Positions 32,301-42,475 of a DNA stretch of 64,000 bases are shown in pieces. Source of the DNA: JADMIH01 sp035274425. GTDB taxonomy: Bacteria; Chloroflexota; Chloroflexia; QHBQ01; JADMIH01. Under the pieces are notes generated by a model. The model did no database searches and was not told the origin of the DNA. It saw only the letters and a list, made by a program, of their open reading frames with translations. The stretch is taken from the NCBI GenBank assembly GCA_035274425.1, contig DATEOC010000046.1, forward strand, positions 1-64,000, written 5' to 3'. A program made the position numbers and the translations under genes. How positions within the stretch are numbered: position 1 is the stretch's first letter; every line of letters begins with the position of its first letter.

Positions 32301-35264
32301 TACTACAAGGACAGCGTTCAAGTTGGTGGGCGGCAACAACAGGTTGTTGGGGCGGATGATGGTCTCGATGGATCGCACCACCGCGCTGGGGGTGGCCCGG
32401 CTGAACCAGTTGATGCCATAGGAGCTGTAGTCGTGCCAGCCGGTCTGTCGCTCGCGGTGGACAAACACCGGGTAAAGGGGCTCGGGTATAACGACGGGCC
32501 GGGTCTCTTGCTTGTGGTCGTCGGTCACGGTGGCGTCCACATTGAGCCAGGCCGCATCGAAAGGCAGCTCAGGCTTCACCCAATCCGGCAGTCCAGTCTG
32601 GCGGTACTCGATGCCAGCGTACACAGGCAGGGTGCGGTCGGCGCTGACGAAGTGGAAGTTGGAATGGAAGAAGGGTGCATTCTCAGGTTCCTCGGGCAGG
32701 GGCACGTGGAAAAGTGAGAGGTAGCGCGTATGCCCGTCATGCGAGTAACCGTTGGCATCGGTGAGCACGGTCGGGGCCTCGGTGTCCGCGCCGAAGACCA
32801 CACCAGGAACCGGTACTTTGAGGTCGATCGGAAGGGGCAGTCGCTGATCCGCTAATGAGGTGGGAAGCGACATGTACAGGTGCTGAACCTGGCGGGGACC
32901 GAACCCATCCTTGAGGTCGGCAAGCGTGACGTATTCCGCAAGGTACACATGGTGTCCTACCATGATGCCGGCATTTATATCCAGGATACCCAGGCCCAGC
33001 ATGCGGGCAACGTGATAGTCAAGGGAGGCGATCTGAAGTAAGAACAGGTTGGAGATCTCGAACTGGTTCTCGGACGGGTCGAAGTCTTCCTCCGGCTCAA
33101 AGTCGGGAATGGGCGTGGCAGCAGGGTCGTTGTAGAAGATCAGCTCCTTCGCTTCGGGGTTCGCGGCGTTGTTGCTAAGGTCAATATACTTCTTCACGGT
33201 TTCTACGATGCGGTTCCCCAGAGGCAGAGCGCCGGAGTTCCACTTCTTCCGGTAGTTGTCGATGTTCACAGAGGCGCTGTCGTTGTAGCGCAGCCAGTTG
33301 CCATGGACGCTCCCTGGCGACGATTCCAACCTTTTGAAGGCGACAGAATCATCCTTCGTGAGTGCGTATTTCCCGATGAACTTCCACGTGCGCTTTTCCA
33401 GCGAGGCTATAAGGAAGTCGTCATAAAACTCAAACGACACCCGCATGAGCACGGCTTGATTGGCCCGGAAGCGGACGCTGCGGATGTTCTCGCTGAACAG
33501 CTTCTTCTCGTTGAGTTGCTGAGTGACATAACGCTGTCTGAGGCTCACGACGCGTGGTGCGACGAACTTGTTTTCCTCCACGCTCCGCAATTCAAGGTCT
33601 ACTGTGCTGGCAGCGCCCAGGGGCGTAAAGACAAGCTGAACGGCAAAGGCCAGCCTGGTCTTGTGCTCCAGCTCCAGCAGTGCATTCCCGTAGGCGGTCA
33701 GGAATCCGTGGGGATCGAGGCCCGGGTCGATAGAGGCCCGAACCTGGTCATACCGCACCCGGTCCAGGAAGTACAGGTAGAAGAGTTCCCCGGCGCTGTT
33801 GTAGACCCATTCGTATTGGTTCAGCAACTGGGGTCTCTCTGTGAAGCCTAACGAACGCACGCGAGCCAGGTAGGGAGCGCGGTAGATCCGCACGAAGTCC
33901 TTAGGCTTATTGAAGTTCACGAAGGAAGAGGCATAGTCAGCCTTGGGCAGGTGAGTGGCCAGGGCCCGCTTCAGGAGCCAGCGCAGGTGAATCCCTTTTG
34001 TGCTGTCCGCTCCCAGGGAGCCTGCCGCTTGCAGGTACAGGTGCGGGCTTTGGAGGGACGCATTCCGGTCCAATTCCAACGGCGGCTCATCTTCGCACAC
34101 CGGCACGGGCTGCACCTCGATCTTCTGCCAGTCCCCTTTTAGCGGTCCGAGTGAAGCATTGAACTCCTCCATGCGGACCTTCAGACGGTGCGTCAACATG
34201 AGACCATCGCCCTGAAATACCTGGTGGGAGACCGGTTGCACGATGCAGGGATCAAAATCCGACCCGGTCAGGCCCAGGAGTGGCACTTCCACGGTGGTAA
34301 AGCTGACGCGATCCAGCTCCGGCTCGTAGGACATCGAGCGCACGCCCAGCTCGTTGTTCTCGATCACAGTGCCCTTGTGCCATTGCACATGGAGGTCATC
34401 GCCCACGAAATACAAATCACCCTGAGAAGAATTCAACACCGACAGCAGAAAGCCCTTAGGCGCAAAGCAGAGCACGGAGTCCATGTTCGCCGACTTGGGC
34501 ACCACAAGGTACTCTGGCGGGGTAGTGAAGTCTTCCTGAAACAAGACCACGTTTTCGTCGGCATCGCTGTAGGCGGAGATTACGTATCGCTCTGCGGAAT
34601 AGACCAGCATGTCCTGGATGGTCATGCCGCGATAAGCCCTGGCTTCTTCCCCAGTCAGGTCTTCCTTCAAGACTATCGTGCATCCGACTGAGGGAGTGGC
34701 GATGAGGCTTCCGGCTACCATTAGCCCTTCTGGATGTGCGCCAATCGCGTTCAGGACAAAGCCATTGTGCTTCGCATTGAGAAGAAAGATCTGTCGCTGG
34801 GCGCGCACGCGCCCGTCGGCATCCATGTGCAGCACCCTGGGACTAAGGATGCTTCTTTTCAGATCGTTCTTGTCAGAATAAGCGAAGTAGAATCCATCCC
34901 GTTTGGCATTCGCCAGGATAAACGCATGCGGGTCGGCAGCGCGCGTTTGCACCTCCGTCGCCCACAGCTCCTGCCCATTGGTGGTGATGCAAACCAGGTA
35001 GAATTTCTCGCCACTGTAGGCGCCGATCACGTAGCAGATACCTTTGGAGCCTGACAGTTGCACGATGTCGTAAAAGCGTAACTCCACCTGCCCGATCGAC
35101 AGCCCCTGGGTCCAAACGGTGGAGCCATCCAACCTGGTCTTGATCACCACAGCCCGCCTGTCGGCGTGCCCCACCGCATACAGGAAGTGGTCCTTGACCT
35201 CTAAAAAGGTCGCGGCGTTCCTCAGGGTAAGGAGGGGCTTTGTATATTGATTGACGAAGGTCAT
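29391..35264 (-). CDS. giant protein of unknown function with amino-terminal propeller-like domain
   Basis: A 1957-residue protein with no signal peptide and no long hydrophobic segment. Residues about 1-350 form a beta-rich, propeller-like region (VNQYTKPLLTL, YVIGAYSG, HAFILANAKRDGFYFAYSDK). It is paralogous to an internal region of the next gene upstream in the operon. A segment with GIHLRWLLKRALATHLPK follows near 415-440. The rest is beta-rich, and FN3-like stretches appear towards the carboxyl end (VYRATNGLDARSLRTMA, WHKKVHNGKYHLYQRN). I do not recognise the family as a whole. It is the last gene of a four-gene minus-strand operon, 28 bases after the 2385-residue gene, so the two products are probably made together. 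The start has GGGAAG just upstream. A structural or binding role in a large extracellular or intracellular particle is possible, but this is a guess. Confidence 0.8.
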   Translation of the reverse strand: MTFVNQYTKPLLTLRNAATFLEVKDHFLYAVGHADRRAVVIKTRLDGSTVWTQGLSIGQVELRFYDIVQLSGSKGICYVIGAYSGEKFYLVCITTNGQELWATEVQTRAADPHAFILANAKRDGFYFAYSDKNDLKRSILSPRVLHMDADGRVRAQRQIFLLNAKHNGFVLNAIGAHPEGLMVAGSLIATPSVGCTIVLKEDLTGEEARAYRGMTIQDMLVYSAERYVISAYSDADENVVLFQEDFTTPPEYLVVPKSANMDSVLCFAPKGFLLSVLNSSQGDLYFVGDDLHVQWHKGTVIENNELGVRSMSYEPELDRVSFTTVEVPLLGLTGSDFDPCIVQPVSHQVFQGDGLMLTHRLKVRMEEFNASLGPLKGDWQKIEVQPVPVCEDEPPLELDRNASLQSPHLYLQAAGSLGADSTKGIHLRWLLKRALATHLPKADYASSFVNFNKPKDFVRIYRAPYLARVRSLGFTERPQLLNQYEWVYNSAGELFYLYFLDRVRYDQVRASIDPGLDPHGFLTAYGNALLELEHKTRLAFAVQLVFTPLGAASTVDLELRSVEENKFVAPRVVSLRQRYVTQQLNEKKLFSENIRSVRFRANQAVLMRVSFEFYDDFLIASLEKRTWKFIGKYALTKDDSVAFKRLESSPGSVHGNWLRYNDSASVNIDNYRKKWNSGALPLGNRIVETVKKYIDLSNNAANPEAKELIFYNDPAATPIPDFEPEEDFDPSENQFEISNLFLLQIASLDYHVARMLGLGILDINAGIMVGHHVYLAEYVTLADLKDGFGPRQVQHLYMSLPTSLADQRLPLPIDLKVPVPGVVFGADTEAPTVLTDANGYSHDGHTRYLSLFHVPLPEEPENAPFFHSNFHFVSADRTLPVYAGIEYRQTGLPDWVKPELPFDAAWLNVDATVTDDHKQETRPVVIPEPLYPVFVHRERQTGWHDYSSYGINWFSRATPSAVVRSIETIIRPNNLLLPPTNLNAVLVVQEQPLLLTSITEQSELAAITTPDKTFIRLTWDYNHGQELIDYHREINGELLPGYAELPDAEELFAEEIEIYFRDTVPNAIGGKVMSVANATNLIMAVVTTGEYVFDSMGTDPVTGLPVESLIPNLPSTLEPNFIGGLLVVNGINYPIYAIDNSGAYPKFTIFKVDIDGNAVGLDTSIPPSELSAPPVNGLFTAVENMIATNWGAGNPLGILARVEPSAIHREEVHVRQPDGSIDTHVHKFRGEYRSALIEAVLEDDDGDEADGADPGDTPRIHRGLYRLTFTGFAMPQHSQAGGPGHRIEFHNGVVRIHTVASPTGPRKELTVVRTENIGTASDLVLYAADTSFVVGDPTYYAIPIGVQSVNYYPGYRAYLYADAPHNLTEANTLPSGDAQVRYTIFGLRSHDSALGYYSKMSVPALMFAQAVHEPQQPRLPEGGTYATRPDFYGKSTFTFTTVFEHAPYSVQYLRASDIQILRALYTTDNGGNPAVWTVERIQEEIFGNGANEWFDTRWRNLVGLNYTYPANPSNNGRFEELPAGGVALPLPNNPRFIAAINAFVDSHNAFYGTSVPHIGAISSLHQIVIPAAAVNAELQVKDFLQEAIQNCFLPLTEIPIIYQYIKGPSYQLIPKKQVVRDRNGVLLSPSHPDFDMAPMAKRVGPNPSAIPPKVLNETQFTDFNLDGASNAHYFYAVREFNLKMQTSPYSPTLGPVHMVHTAPPRSPEVIKVTPVLEHRNPDIVPAIELRINGYPAVQHIKTLQVYRATNGLDARSLRTMARLPEIDVVETGMASDTIWLIRDDFSDLGYVPYGDPLFYMLTVSRAVEYQNRDGVLVSDVVPSEPSKMVLTNIVENYNPDPPKLEYYSTPVNGSGELEQVTLVWHKKVHNGKYHLYQRNAEGNWIEIEVVQDNSARVVVALATTALGSGTLQVQGGGGNPIYHHFKVVSENFAGMISRAEEILTIHQPDLWQDISTL

Positions 35265-35292
35265 ATTCTTCCCATTCTTGCGGAAATTGGTC

Positions 35293-38200
35293 TTAGAAAC
35301 TCGCCAGGTCTAGTCCACTGACCACGACCGAGCCGACAAGGTCGGTGCTGTACTCGGGTACGCCAGGCACCCTATACGCAGACCCGTCCCAGAGCTTGTA
35401 TTGGAAGCGTACGTTCCAGGGGCCGGTGATCTCTAAGCTGTTGTTCATGACGATTACCTGGGAATAATCCTTGGAGAACAAGACGCGGTAGCCCGGGGCA
35501 GGGTTGCCCGCATCGTCCAGTACGGTCACGGTGTCCTGCACATCTTCCAGCGGCATGCGCGGGTTGTTGAAAGGCTCCGGGTTCCGAATGAGCACCGCCA
35601 CGATCTTGTCACTGTCGTTGGTGTTCCGGATCAGATTGAACTCTGTGGTCTGCGCAACGTCCAGCGGCGATAGGGCAAAGATGCCCTCTATCAGACGGTC
35701 GAACCTGTGTTGGTACCTGGCGGCCAAGCCATCTGCCAGGGTGTTGGCGGAGCCTACGACATTGGCATAAGCTGCAACAACCTCAACCGGCGTAAGGGCC
35801 TTGCGCACGCTGAAGACCGCTGGCCGGGTCACCAGGCTCGCCCCCTCGCCGTCGCTGAGCAGGTAGCTATTGATCTGCGCAACAAAGTCTTTATAGCGCG
35901 AGGTCTGGAATGTGAATTTGTGGACCTCGCGCGTTTCACTCAAGGCATCGAAGTTCCCGTCCTTATTTACATCGTAAAGGTTATTCACCAGCACGGTGTA
36001 CAGCTTGCTCGGCTTGAGGTGCTTCGGAAACACCTGCGTGTATTCCGACTTCGGCTTGATCGTCAGGCCGCCGTACAGGACGCAAGTCTGCGATTCCAGC
36101 AGGTGCTGGTATTGCTGGTACACTGGTGGCACCACAGGGTCCGTGTCGTCCTGCCAGGACTCCACCGTCTGTGGGGTGTTGACATGGATGGTGTCGGCGG
36201 GGTCGTAGTCCAGGTAGGGTGGGTTCACAATGCTGGTCCCCTCCGTAGGGTCCTTGATTACGATCTTGATGCGGCCTGCGGCGGCTGGCTGGCCGTTATA
36301 GGCCGGCCATTCGTGGAAGAAATGCCGAGCCCAGGCCTTCTGGAAGAACAGGTCGATCTTGGTCACCTCCGAGTCATAGAAGAGCGGCTTGGCCCCCAAC
36401 AGATTGCCGTCGGCGTTCGGATAGGAGCGTCCGTAGTCGATATATTGGCGAAGCGAGGTCAAGGGTGACTGGTCGGGGTGGTTGGGATCCCCGTAATGCG
36501 CGTTGGGGTGGGTATGGAAATAACCCACGGGGCCGCCCGTGGTGAACCCAAACGCGTAGCTGAAGTTCCCGGCCGCTGCCGGGTTGTCATCTACAACGTC
36601 CTTGAGCGCGATCCGCACGGCATAGGAAGTGTCGGGCCGCCAAATGGGCTGGATGTACCCGGTCAAGCCTGATATCGTCGCCTGCGTGTCCTCCTGGATG
36701 GCGGGTTGCCCGGGGATATATATGTTGTACTGATAGTCCTCCAACGACAGCCAGCAAAGCTGATGGAGGAGGGTGTTGCATTGACTATTCGTCGGGTCGC
36801 GTGGGGCGCAGACCACGACGCGGTGCGGACGTATAGCTCTCCACTTACCACGAGTTTGTGTCAAGCCAACCTTGAAGAGTTTCGCCTCCACGACCAGGCT
36901 GCCGGTCTTCAGGGCATGTTGCTTCAGGATAATCGTCCGCTTCTCCGCTGTGATGCAGGTATCCAGGTCGGGGCCGGACACGCCGAGCAGTTGCACATTC
37001 AGGGTGGTGAAGCTCAGCAGCGACTCTCGCTCGTTATAGGATATGGCACGGACGCCCAAATCGTTTTCTTCCAGGCGCAACCCTTTGGTCCAGATAGCGT
37101 TGAACTTCCAGTCGAACCTGGACACCTTGCCGAGGGTCTTGTCATGCGTGGAGAGGTAAAAGCCGTCCGCGCCGCTGCATGACACCGAGCCGGTGCACAA
37201 CACCGATTGCATGTTGCGGGTGTCCGGCACCTCATGGAAGGAATCGATACGGGATAGCCCGCGCGAGATGAGCACGATGCCGTTGACGTCGCTGTGGTAG
37301 GCGGAGAGCACGTACTTGCCCGGCCCGAAGACGGCGATGCTATGAATGGTCATGTTGTCGTAGCACCAGGCCGCCGTGGGCTGGAGGTCGTCGCGGAGAT
37401 CGACAGCGATGCCGACCGTAACACCCCCGAGGGGGAGCCGCCGAAGGGAGATGCCCTCCTTGCGGGTGGTGGAGGTGCTATTCAGGCGTTTGGCCGCCAC
37501 CAACCTGCCAGCGACGGTAAGACCCTGGGCATGCACGCCTGCCGTGCTTACCACGAATCCCTGGTGGAGGGTCCCAGGTGTCTCCAGTTGCCTCGATATG
37601 AGCACAGTCCCATCGAAGGCAAACCGGAGTACCTTGGGCATGAGCCTGGTGTCCCGTTCGTTCTTGTCGGAGTAGATGAAGTAGAAGCCGTCCCTGGCGG
37701 GGGTGGGCAGCACCAAGGCATGCGGGTCCGCATCTAAGGTAGATATCGTCTTGCTCCACTGCTCGCGGCCTTCGGTATCGATGCACACCAGGAAGAAGCG
37801 CTTTCCGTCGTAGGCGCTGATCACATATCGGAGACAATTCTTGCCGTCCAGTTGAACAATCTCATAGAAGCGCAGGGGGGAGGAGCTGATGTCAAGCTGC
37901 ATGCACCATTCCGTCTCGCCTCCCAGGGCGGTCTTGAGCACAACCGCGCTCTTGCCTGTATCGCCGACGGCATAAGTGTAGGTCTTGGTGCTCTCCGTAA
38001 AGATGGCGGCGCTGCCAAGGGTAAGGTCGGGCCTGCTGTATTGGTTCACGAAGGTCGCCTGCGGGCGCGTGGTGACGCCCTCAGTCAGCATGCTGCGGGG
38101 GTCGCAGGCGTCGGAGCGTAGTTTCTCCACCTCGGCCTCCAGGGCGCGGGTGTCCTGGAACCGCCCTCCTTTGAGCTTGAGGGCGATCAGGTTGTTCTCG

Positions 38201-41200
38201 TGCTCAATGGCAGCGATCTGGTTTTCCAAGGCTGTGATTTGGGCCTCGCTGGCGGTGATTGGCTCCACCTCGATCCGTGTCACAGGAAGCCAGGTTGGTT
38301 GGTCGTAAACCAATGGCTGATTCAGGGCCGAGCGCGACACCACCACCGAGTGCGGGGCTAGGTGGTCAGCCGCTCCGGGGTCAGGGTTGCCGTAACCGAC
38401 CTGCATGGCGTCATCGTCTTGCAGGGATGCGAAGTAGTTCACCCGCACGCGCTGCGCATGAGTGCTCATAAGCAGGGTGACGTGCACGGATGGGTCGGGC
38501 AATCGCATCTGAAGCCGGTGGGTGTTTTGGATGCGAAGTGACCTGGTAAAACCGAACAGATTGGGATCGAGCACGATCTCCGCAAACCCGGATGGGCGGT
38601 GATCCAAGAGCAGGAAGGCGACCTGGTTGGAGTAGAATAGGCTGTTGTCGTCCGGGCAGAAGTAGCGGTGGCCCAGGGGCTTCTCCAGGAAGTTCGCACA
38701 ACGCGGCACCCTGGCCTGCCCCTGGCAGAACAGCATGCCAGGTGTGAGGCCGTTCTGCTCAGGGATGTACCACCCCGGCATGCCCTGCTCGGTGTAGGAG
38801 AAGGGGGAGGTGGCCAGGAGGCGGATGGTGTTGTACTGCCCATCCGCTTTCTGAAACTGCCCGGCACGGAGGGTATCCAGGGCGGGGTCGGAGGGGTAGA
38901 GCGCCTTCCAGGGGTGGTAGTCCTGCCAACTGTGTGTGCTGGGGTTCCAGGACTTGATCTCCACGCTCATCGCGGAATACTGGTGCTTCACCTGCCGCAC
39001 CTCCTTGCCGCGGATGATCTTCTGCGGTGGTACCAGGTCCTCATAGCGCTGGGGCGGGTTGGTGACGCCGCCGATGATGGCGCTCACCACATTCGGGATC
39101 AAGCCCTTCTCGCTCTTGAGGTCGATGTAGGTATCTAGCGGGACCACCTTCTGCATCACGTCCGCAGGCAGGTTGGCCGGGATGTTGGACCCCAGGAAGG
39201 CCAGGTCAAAGGTCTCATTGGAGAGCATGTTCACACCCTTGACCAATTTGCCGATAGGTGTGGCGCTGCTCGCGTTCAGCATGGGATTCACCGGTGTGCG
39301 GTCTACCGTCGAGTTGAACTCCCAAACGACGGCGAGGTCATCGCAGAACTTGAACGAGAAGAACCAGCAGATACGGATCTTCACGCAAACCCTGAATTCA
39401 CCATAGATCTTGAATGGCTTGGCCCCCTCAACGCCGAAGAGCACATCGAAAGTGGCATACAGGCTTACGATCTTGAAGTCGATGTCGGCACCGACCCCGG
39501 CGGCCATGTAGGCTCCGAACTGTGGACGCTCAAAGCTGATCTTGCCGCCCAGCTCTATGTAGGCCCAGGCCTTGACCTTGATGGGGCCGTAAGTGCGACT
39601 GAAGCTCAACTCACCGCGCGCACCCGCCTCGATGCCCTTGGCGCTGAGCATGAGATAGCTCTTGATCGTGAGGATGCGGATGATCTTGGCCGTGGTGGGG
39701 TTCGTCTTCGTGCCGAAGTTGACATACCACTTGGTGGAGTCGTTGAAGAAGAAGGCAGCCTGAACCTCGGCAAACAAGGTAACGATGTCACCACTGCTCG
39801 TGGGCATTTTGAAGTCGGCCCCGAAACCGAACTCAAGCGAATTGTCGCCCACAGCGATGAATGCAAAGAAGGGCGGTTCCTTGGCATCCTCCAGGCCCAG
39901 GCGGGCGCTCAGCACCGCCGCCCGCCCGTCGATCATGAATAAGGAGGGGATCGACAGCAGGACCATGGCCTTGATGTTCAGGACCGTGCCGTTGTCTGGG
40001 GAGGTGCCCAGGCTCGCCCCCGCGCCCAGTGAGAAGGGAGTCCCGGAGGTCTTAGTGCGGTCAGGGCCGCTGAATTTGGTTACGTGAATGCCACGTGGCG
40101 GGTATTTGTAATAGTCGTACCAGCTATGTACGCCGGACTGCAAGCCTATGGCTTCCTTCTCGGCCACATAGCGATAACCGATCAGACCCCGGAAACCGTA
40201 GATAGCCACCGGGCCGAGGGGGATGGGCGCGGGCAGATCGATGCTCGCATCCACAATGAAGGCAGGGTAGCGGGGGATGAGCTTCATGTCTACGCTGCCG
40301 GCGATCTTGGCCTGCGGGATTTGCAACTTGATGCCGCCCGCGTATTCGGGGGAGGTGCCAGGCTCCGGGATCGAGAGCCATCCGTTGAAGATGACGGCTG
40401 GAGAGGAGGCCGGGATCGTCAGGTCGAGGTATAGGGTCTGGATGTGCAGGTAGGGCGAGGGCTTGTTCGGCAGGTCGTCCGTGCAGTAGTAATACTTAAC
40501 GCCGTCGCCCCGCACTTCGATGCCGAGCGGATCTACGCTGATGCCTCCGTCGAAGCCGAAGTAGTTGAACTTGCGCATGACACCGCTCACTTCCTTCTGA
40601 TGCGACCCGTAGTGGATGGCGGTGACGGTGATCTCCACAGGGCCGAGCGGGAGCACGATTGGCTCGACGAGGTGGATCGACCCACCTTCGATCTCTATGC
40701 TGCCATCGCTGTAGATGCGCAGTTTCTCCACATCGATTGGGCCTAGCTTGAGTGTGTCCTTCAGGAAGCCCTGGAATTCCAGCTTGCCGGAGGTACCTAT
40801 ATAGAACTTGTCATCATCTCGGCCCAGTTCCAGGCTGCGAATGTGGTAGACGAACACATTCTCCAACTCAATGGGGAAGGGTGGGTCGGTGGAGGCGGTC
40901 AGGTTGAAGTCGCCATCATCCTGGATGTGGCCGGTGACGCCGATTTCGACGGGCTGCCCGGCGTTGGCGTGCCCTTCTGGATAGACAAACCTGGCGATCT
41001 TCATCGCCCCTGAGATGTTGGAAGACTCGACCTTGTTTTGCTTGAAGGTGATGTCGAAGCTGCTGAAACCCAACTCGAAGCCGGAGCTTTCGCCGAGCTT
41101 CACCCAGAACATGTTGTCGCCGCCGAGCGCGCGCAGGCCGATCTTGCCGGAGAGCCCACCGGTGCCAATCAGCAGCTTCTCGCCGTAGATCTCGGCATTG

Positions 41201-42450
41201 GTGCCGTCAGGCTCCTTGAACCATTTTGCGGGGAGGGTCACGGAGGCGCTTTCGGCGTACATGCCCATAAAGTCTTCCGGCCTGCCATCCACCTCTGCCT
41301 CGGGGATGTTATAGGCCTTGCTCATGTCCACCTTCAGGCCGCTGAACTGCAGCAAGATCCCGGTCTTGCCGATCATGGCACGCTCAAAGCTGAAGCTAGA
41401 CTGGTTCTCGAATTCGAAGCCCTTCTTGGTCGAGACTTTCAATTTGCCGATCGTGAAGACGAGGGCGGCCATTTTGTTGGTGTCAGGATTCTCCACCCAG
41501 TTGCCCGAACCTACGGGGTCTTCCACTACAGGCAGCAGCCAGTTGCGCGGGAATTCCAGAGCGGCGTTGATGTTCTCAAGTGACAGAGAAAACTGCGGCA
41601 CGACGAGGTCATAGAAGTCCTGCTTGGTGATGCCGTCGAACCAACTCTGGAAGAGCTGGGCAAGCCTGTCGAACTTCTCATCGAGGTCGCTCAGGCTGCC
41701 CAGGGCCGACTGGATGAAGTCGCCAAGGAGGTCTATGTCGAGTTGAAAATCCTCAGAGAGGGTATTGATGGAGGCCTGGATGGAGGTCACCGCGGCCTGG
41801 AGGGTGTCGTTGTCCTGGTAGTTCTCGTAGAGGTAGCCGATGGAGTACAAATTGGTATTGCTCAGCAGGCTGTCCACCTCGTCCAGGATGATGCCAAGCT
41901 GGGTGGTGATGTTGTCGATCTCAGTGGTGATGCCTGCGTTGCCGCCGTCGTCGTAGTCCCCGATCCTGGCGATGAGGTTGGTGATGAAGTCCTGGTAGGC
42001 GTTGCTGCCATCGTTCAGGAAGACCCGGACGATCTGCCCGATGAAGGCGTTACGATCCTCGATGTCGGCCAACTCGAGAAGGATGTCTACAAATGCCTCA
42101 GGCAGCGCGGAAAACCCTCCTTCGGCCAGCCGCGAAATGTGCTTGTACACCTCCCATCGCCAATCGAAGATAATGGGGAACTCGGAGAAGCCTATGGTAG
42201 TGCCATAGAAGAAGACCAGGTTCATCCCGGACCCCAGGAGCGGCAACTTGAGCTCTCTGGTCAGGATAGTGAGGCTGTAGTAACGGGTCACTCCGTCGGC
42301 GGACACGTCGGTGACCAGATCTTTGTAGAAGACCTTGCCGAGGATGAGGTCAATGCCGTCCTGAGCAAGGTCCTCGAAGTCCTGGAAGTCGCCGGGGATG
42401 GCACTGGCGTCTATAAGCCGTGATATTGGCGGATAAAAGGGTGTGGTCAT
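35293..42450 (-). CDS. giant beta-rich protein of unknown function with internal propeller-like domain
   Basis: About 2385 residues from the ATG at 42450, which has AGGGA 6 bases upstream. The frame is open to 42528, but that start would overlap the preceding small gene by 53 bases. The first 1150 residues are a long series of beta strands with alternating polar and hydrophobic residues, as in elongated beta-solenoid or lipid-groove proteins. A short coiled coil lies near 1397-1450 (ITALENQIAAIEHENNLIAL). A propeller-like region follows (about 1470-1830), paralogous to the start of the next gene downstream: shared FVNQY, LTL, YVISAYDGKRF and DGFYFIYSDKNE. The carboxyl part is beta-rich with an HTHPN motif. 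There is no signal peptide. I recognise no named family with confidence. The position in the operon suggests it works with the 1957-residue protein. Confidence 0.8.
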   Translation of the reverse strand: MTTPFYPPISRLIDASAIPGDFQDFEDLAQDGIDLILGKVFYKDLVTDVSADGVTRYYSLTILTRELKLPLLGSGMNLVFFYGTTIGFSEFPIIFDWRWEVYKHISRLAEGGFSALPEAFVDILLELADIEDRNAFIGQIVRVFLNDGSNAYQDFITNLIARIGDYDDGGNAGITTEIDNITTQLGIILDEVDSLLSNTNLYSIGYLYENYQDNDTLQAAVTSIQASINTLSEDFQLDIDLLGDFIQSALGSLSDLDEKFDRLAQLFQSWFDGITKQDFYDLVVPQFSLSLENINAALEFPRNWLLPVVEDPVGSGNWVENPDTNKMAALVFTIGKLKVSTKKGFEFENQSSFSFERAMIGKTGILLQFSGLKVDMSKAYNIPEAEVDGRPEDFMGMYAESASVTLPAKWFKEPDGTNAEIYGEKLLIGTGGLSGKIGLRALGGDNMFWVKLGESSGFELGFSSFDITFKQNKVESSNISGAMKIARFVYPEGHANAGQPVEIGVTGHIQDDGDFNLTASTDPPFPIELENVFVYHIRSLELGRDDDKFYIGTSGKLEFQGFLKDTLKLGPIDVEKLRIYSDGSIEIEGGSIHLVEPIVLPLGPVEITVTAIHYGSHQKEVSGVMRKFNYFGFDGGISVDPLGIEVRGDGVKYYYCTDDLPNKPSPYLHIQTLYLDLTIPASSPAVIFNGWLSIPEPGTSPEYAGGIKLQIPQAKIAGSVDMKLIPRYPAFIVDASIDLPAPIPLGPVAIYGFRGLIGYRYVAEKEAIGLQSGVHSWYDYYKYPPRGIHVTKFSGPDRTKTSGTPFSLGAGASLGTSPDNGTVLNIKAMVLLSIPSLFMIDGRAAVLSARLGLEDAKEPPFFAFIAVGDNSLEFGFGADFKMPTSSGDIVTLFAEVQAAFFFNDSTKWYVNFGTKTNPTTAKIIRILTIKSYLMLSAKGIEAGARGELSFSRTYGPIKVKAWAYIELGGKISFERPQFGAYMAAGVGADIDFKIVSLYATFDVLFGVEGAKPFKIYGEFRVCVKIRICWFFSFKFCDDLAVVWEFNSTVDRTPVNPMLNASSATPIGKLVKGVNMLSNETFDLAFLGSNIPANLPADVMQKVVPLDTYIDLKSEKGLIPNVVSAIIGGVTNPPQRYEDLVPPQKIIRGKEVRQVKHQYSAMSVEIKSWNPSTHSWQDYHPWKALYPSDPALDTLRAGQFQKADGQYNTIRLLATSPFSYTEQGMPGWYIPEQNGLTPGMLFCQGQARVPRCANFLEKPLGHRYFCPDDNSLFYSNQVAFLLLDHRPSGFAEIVLDPNLFGFTRSLRIQNTHRLQMRLPDPSVHVTLLMSTHAQRVRVNYFASLQDDDAMQVGYGNPDPGAADHLAPHSVVVSRSALNQPLVYDQPTWLPVTRIEVEPITASEAQITALENQIAAIEHENNLIALKLKGGRFQDTRALEAEVEKLRSDACDPRSMLTEGVTTRPQATFVNQYSRPDLTLGSAAIFTESTKTYTYAVGDTGKSAVVLKTALGGETEWCMQLDISSSPLRFYEIVQLDGKNCLRYVISAYDGKRFFLVCIDTEGREQWSKTISTLDADPHALVLPTPARDGFYFIYSDKNERDTRLMPKVLRFAFDGTVLISRQLETPGTLHQGFVVSTAGVHAQGLTVAGRLVAAKRLNSTSTTRKEGISLRRLPLGGVTVGIAVDLRDDLQPTAAWCYDNMTIHSIAVFGPGKYVLSAYHSDVNGIVLISRGLSRIDSFHEVPDTRNMQSVLCTGSVSCSGADGFYLSTHDKTLGKVSRFDWKFNAIWTKGLRLEENDLGVRAISYNERESLLSFTTLNVQLLGVSGPDLDTCITAEKRTIILKQHALKTGSLVVEAKLFKVGLTQTRGKWRAIRPHRVVVCAPRDPTNSQCNTLLHQLCWLSLEDYQYNIYIPGQPAIQEDTQATISGLTGYIQPIWRPDTSYAVRIALKDVVDDNPAAAGNFSYAFGFTTGGPVGYFHTHPNAHYGDPNHPDQSPLTSLRQYIDYGRSYPNADGNLLGAKPLFYDSEVTKIDLFFQKAWARHFFHEWPAYNGQPAAAGRIKIVIKDPTEGTSIVNPPYLDYDPADTIHVNTPQTVESWQDDTDPVVPPVYQQYQHLLESQTCVLYGGLTIKPKSEYTQVFPKHLKPSKLYTVLVNNLYDVNKDGNFDALSETREVHKFTFQTSRYKDFVAQINSYLLSDGEGASLVTRPAVFSVRKALTPVEVVAAYANVVGSANTLADGLAARYQHRFDRLIEGIFALSPLDVAQTTEFNLIRNTNDSDKIVAVLIRNPEPFNNPRMPLEDVQDTVTVLDDAGNPAPGYRVLFSKDYSQVIVMNNSLEITGPWNVRFQYKLWDGSAYRVPGVPEYSTDLVGSVVVSGLDLASF

Positions 42451-42475
42451 ACGGGGTCCCTGTTTTGAGGAGTAA

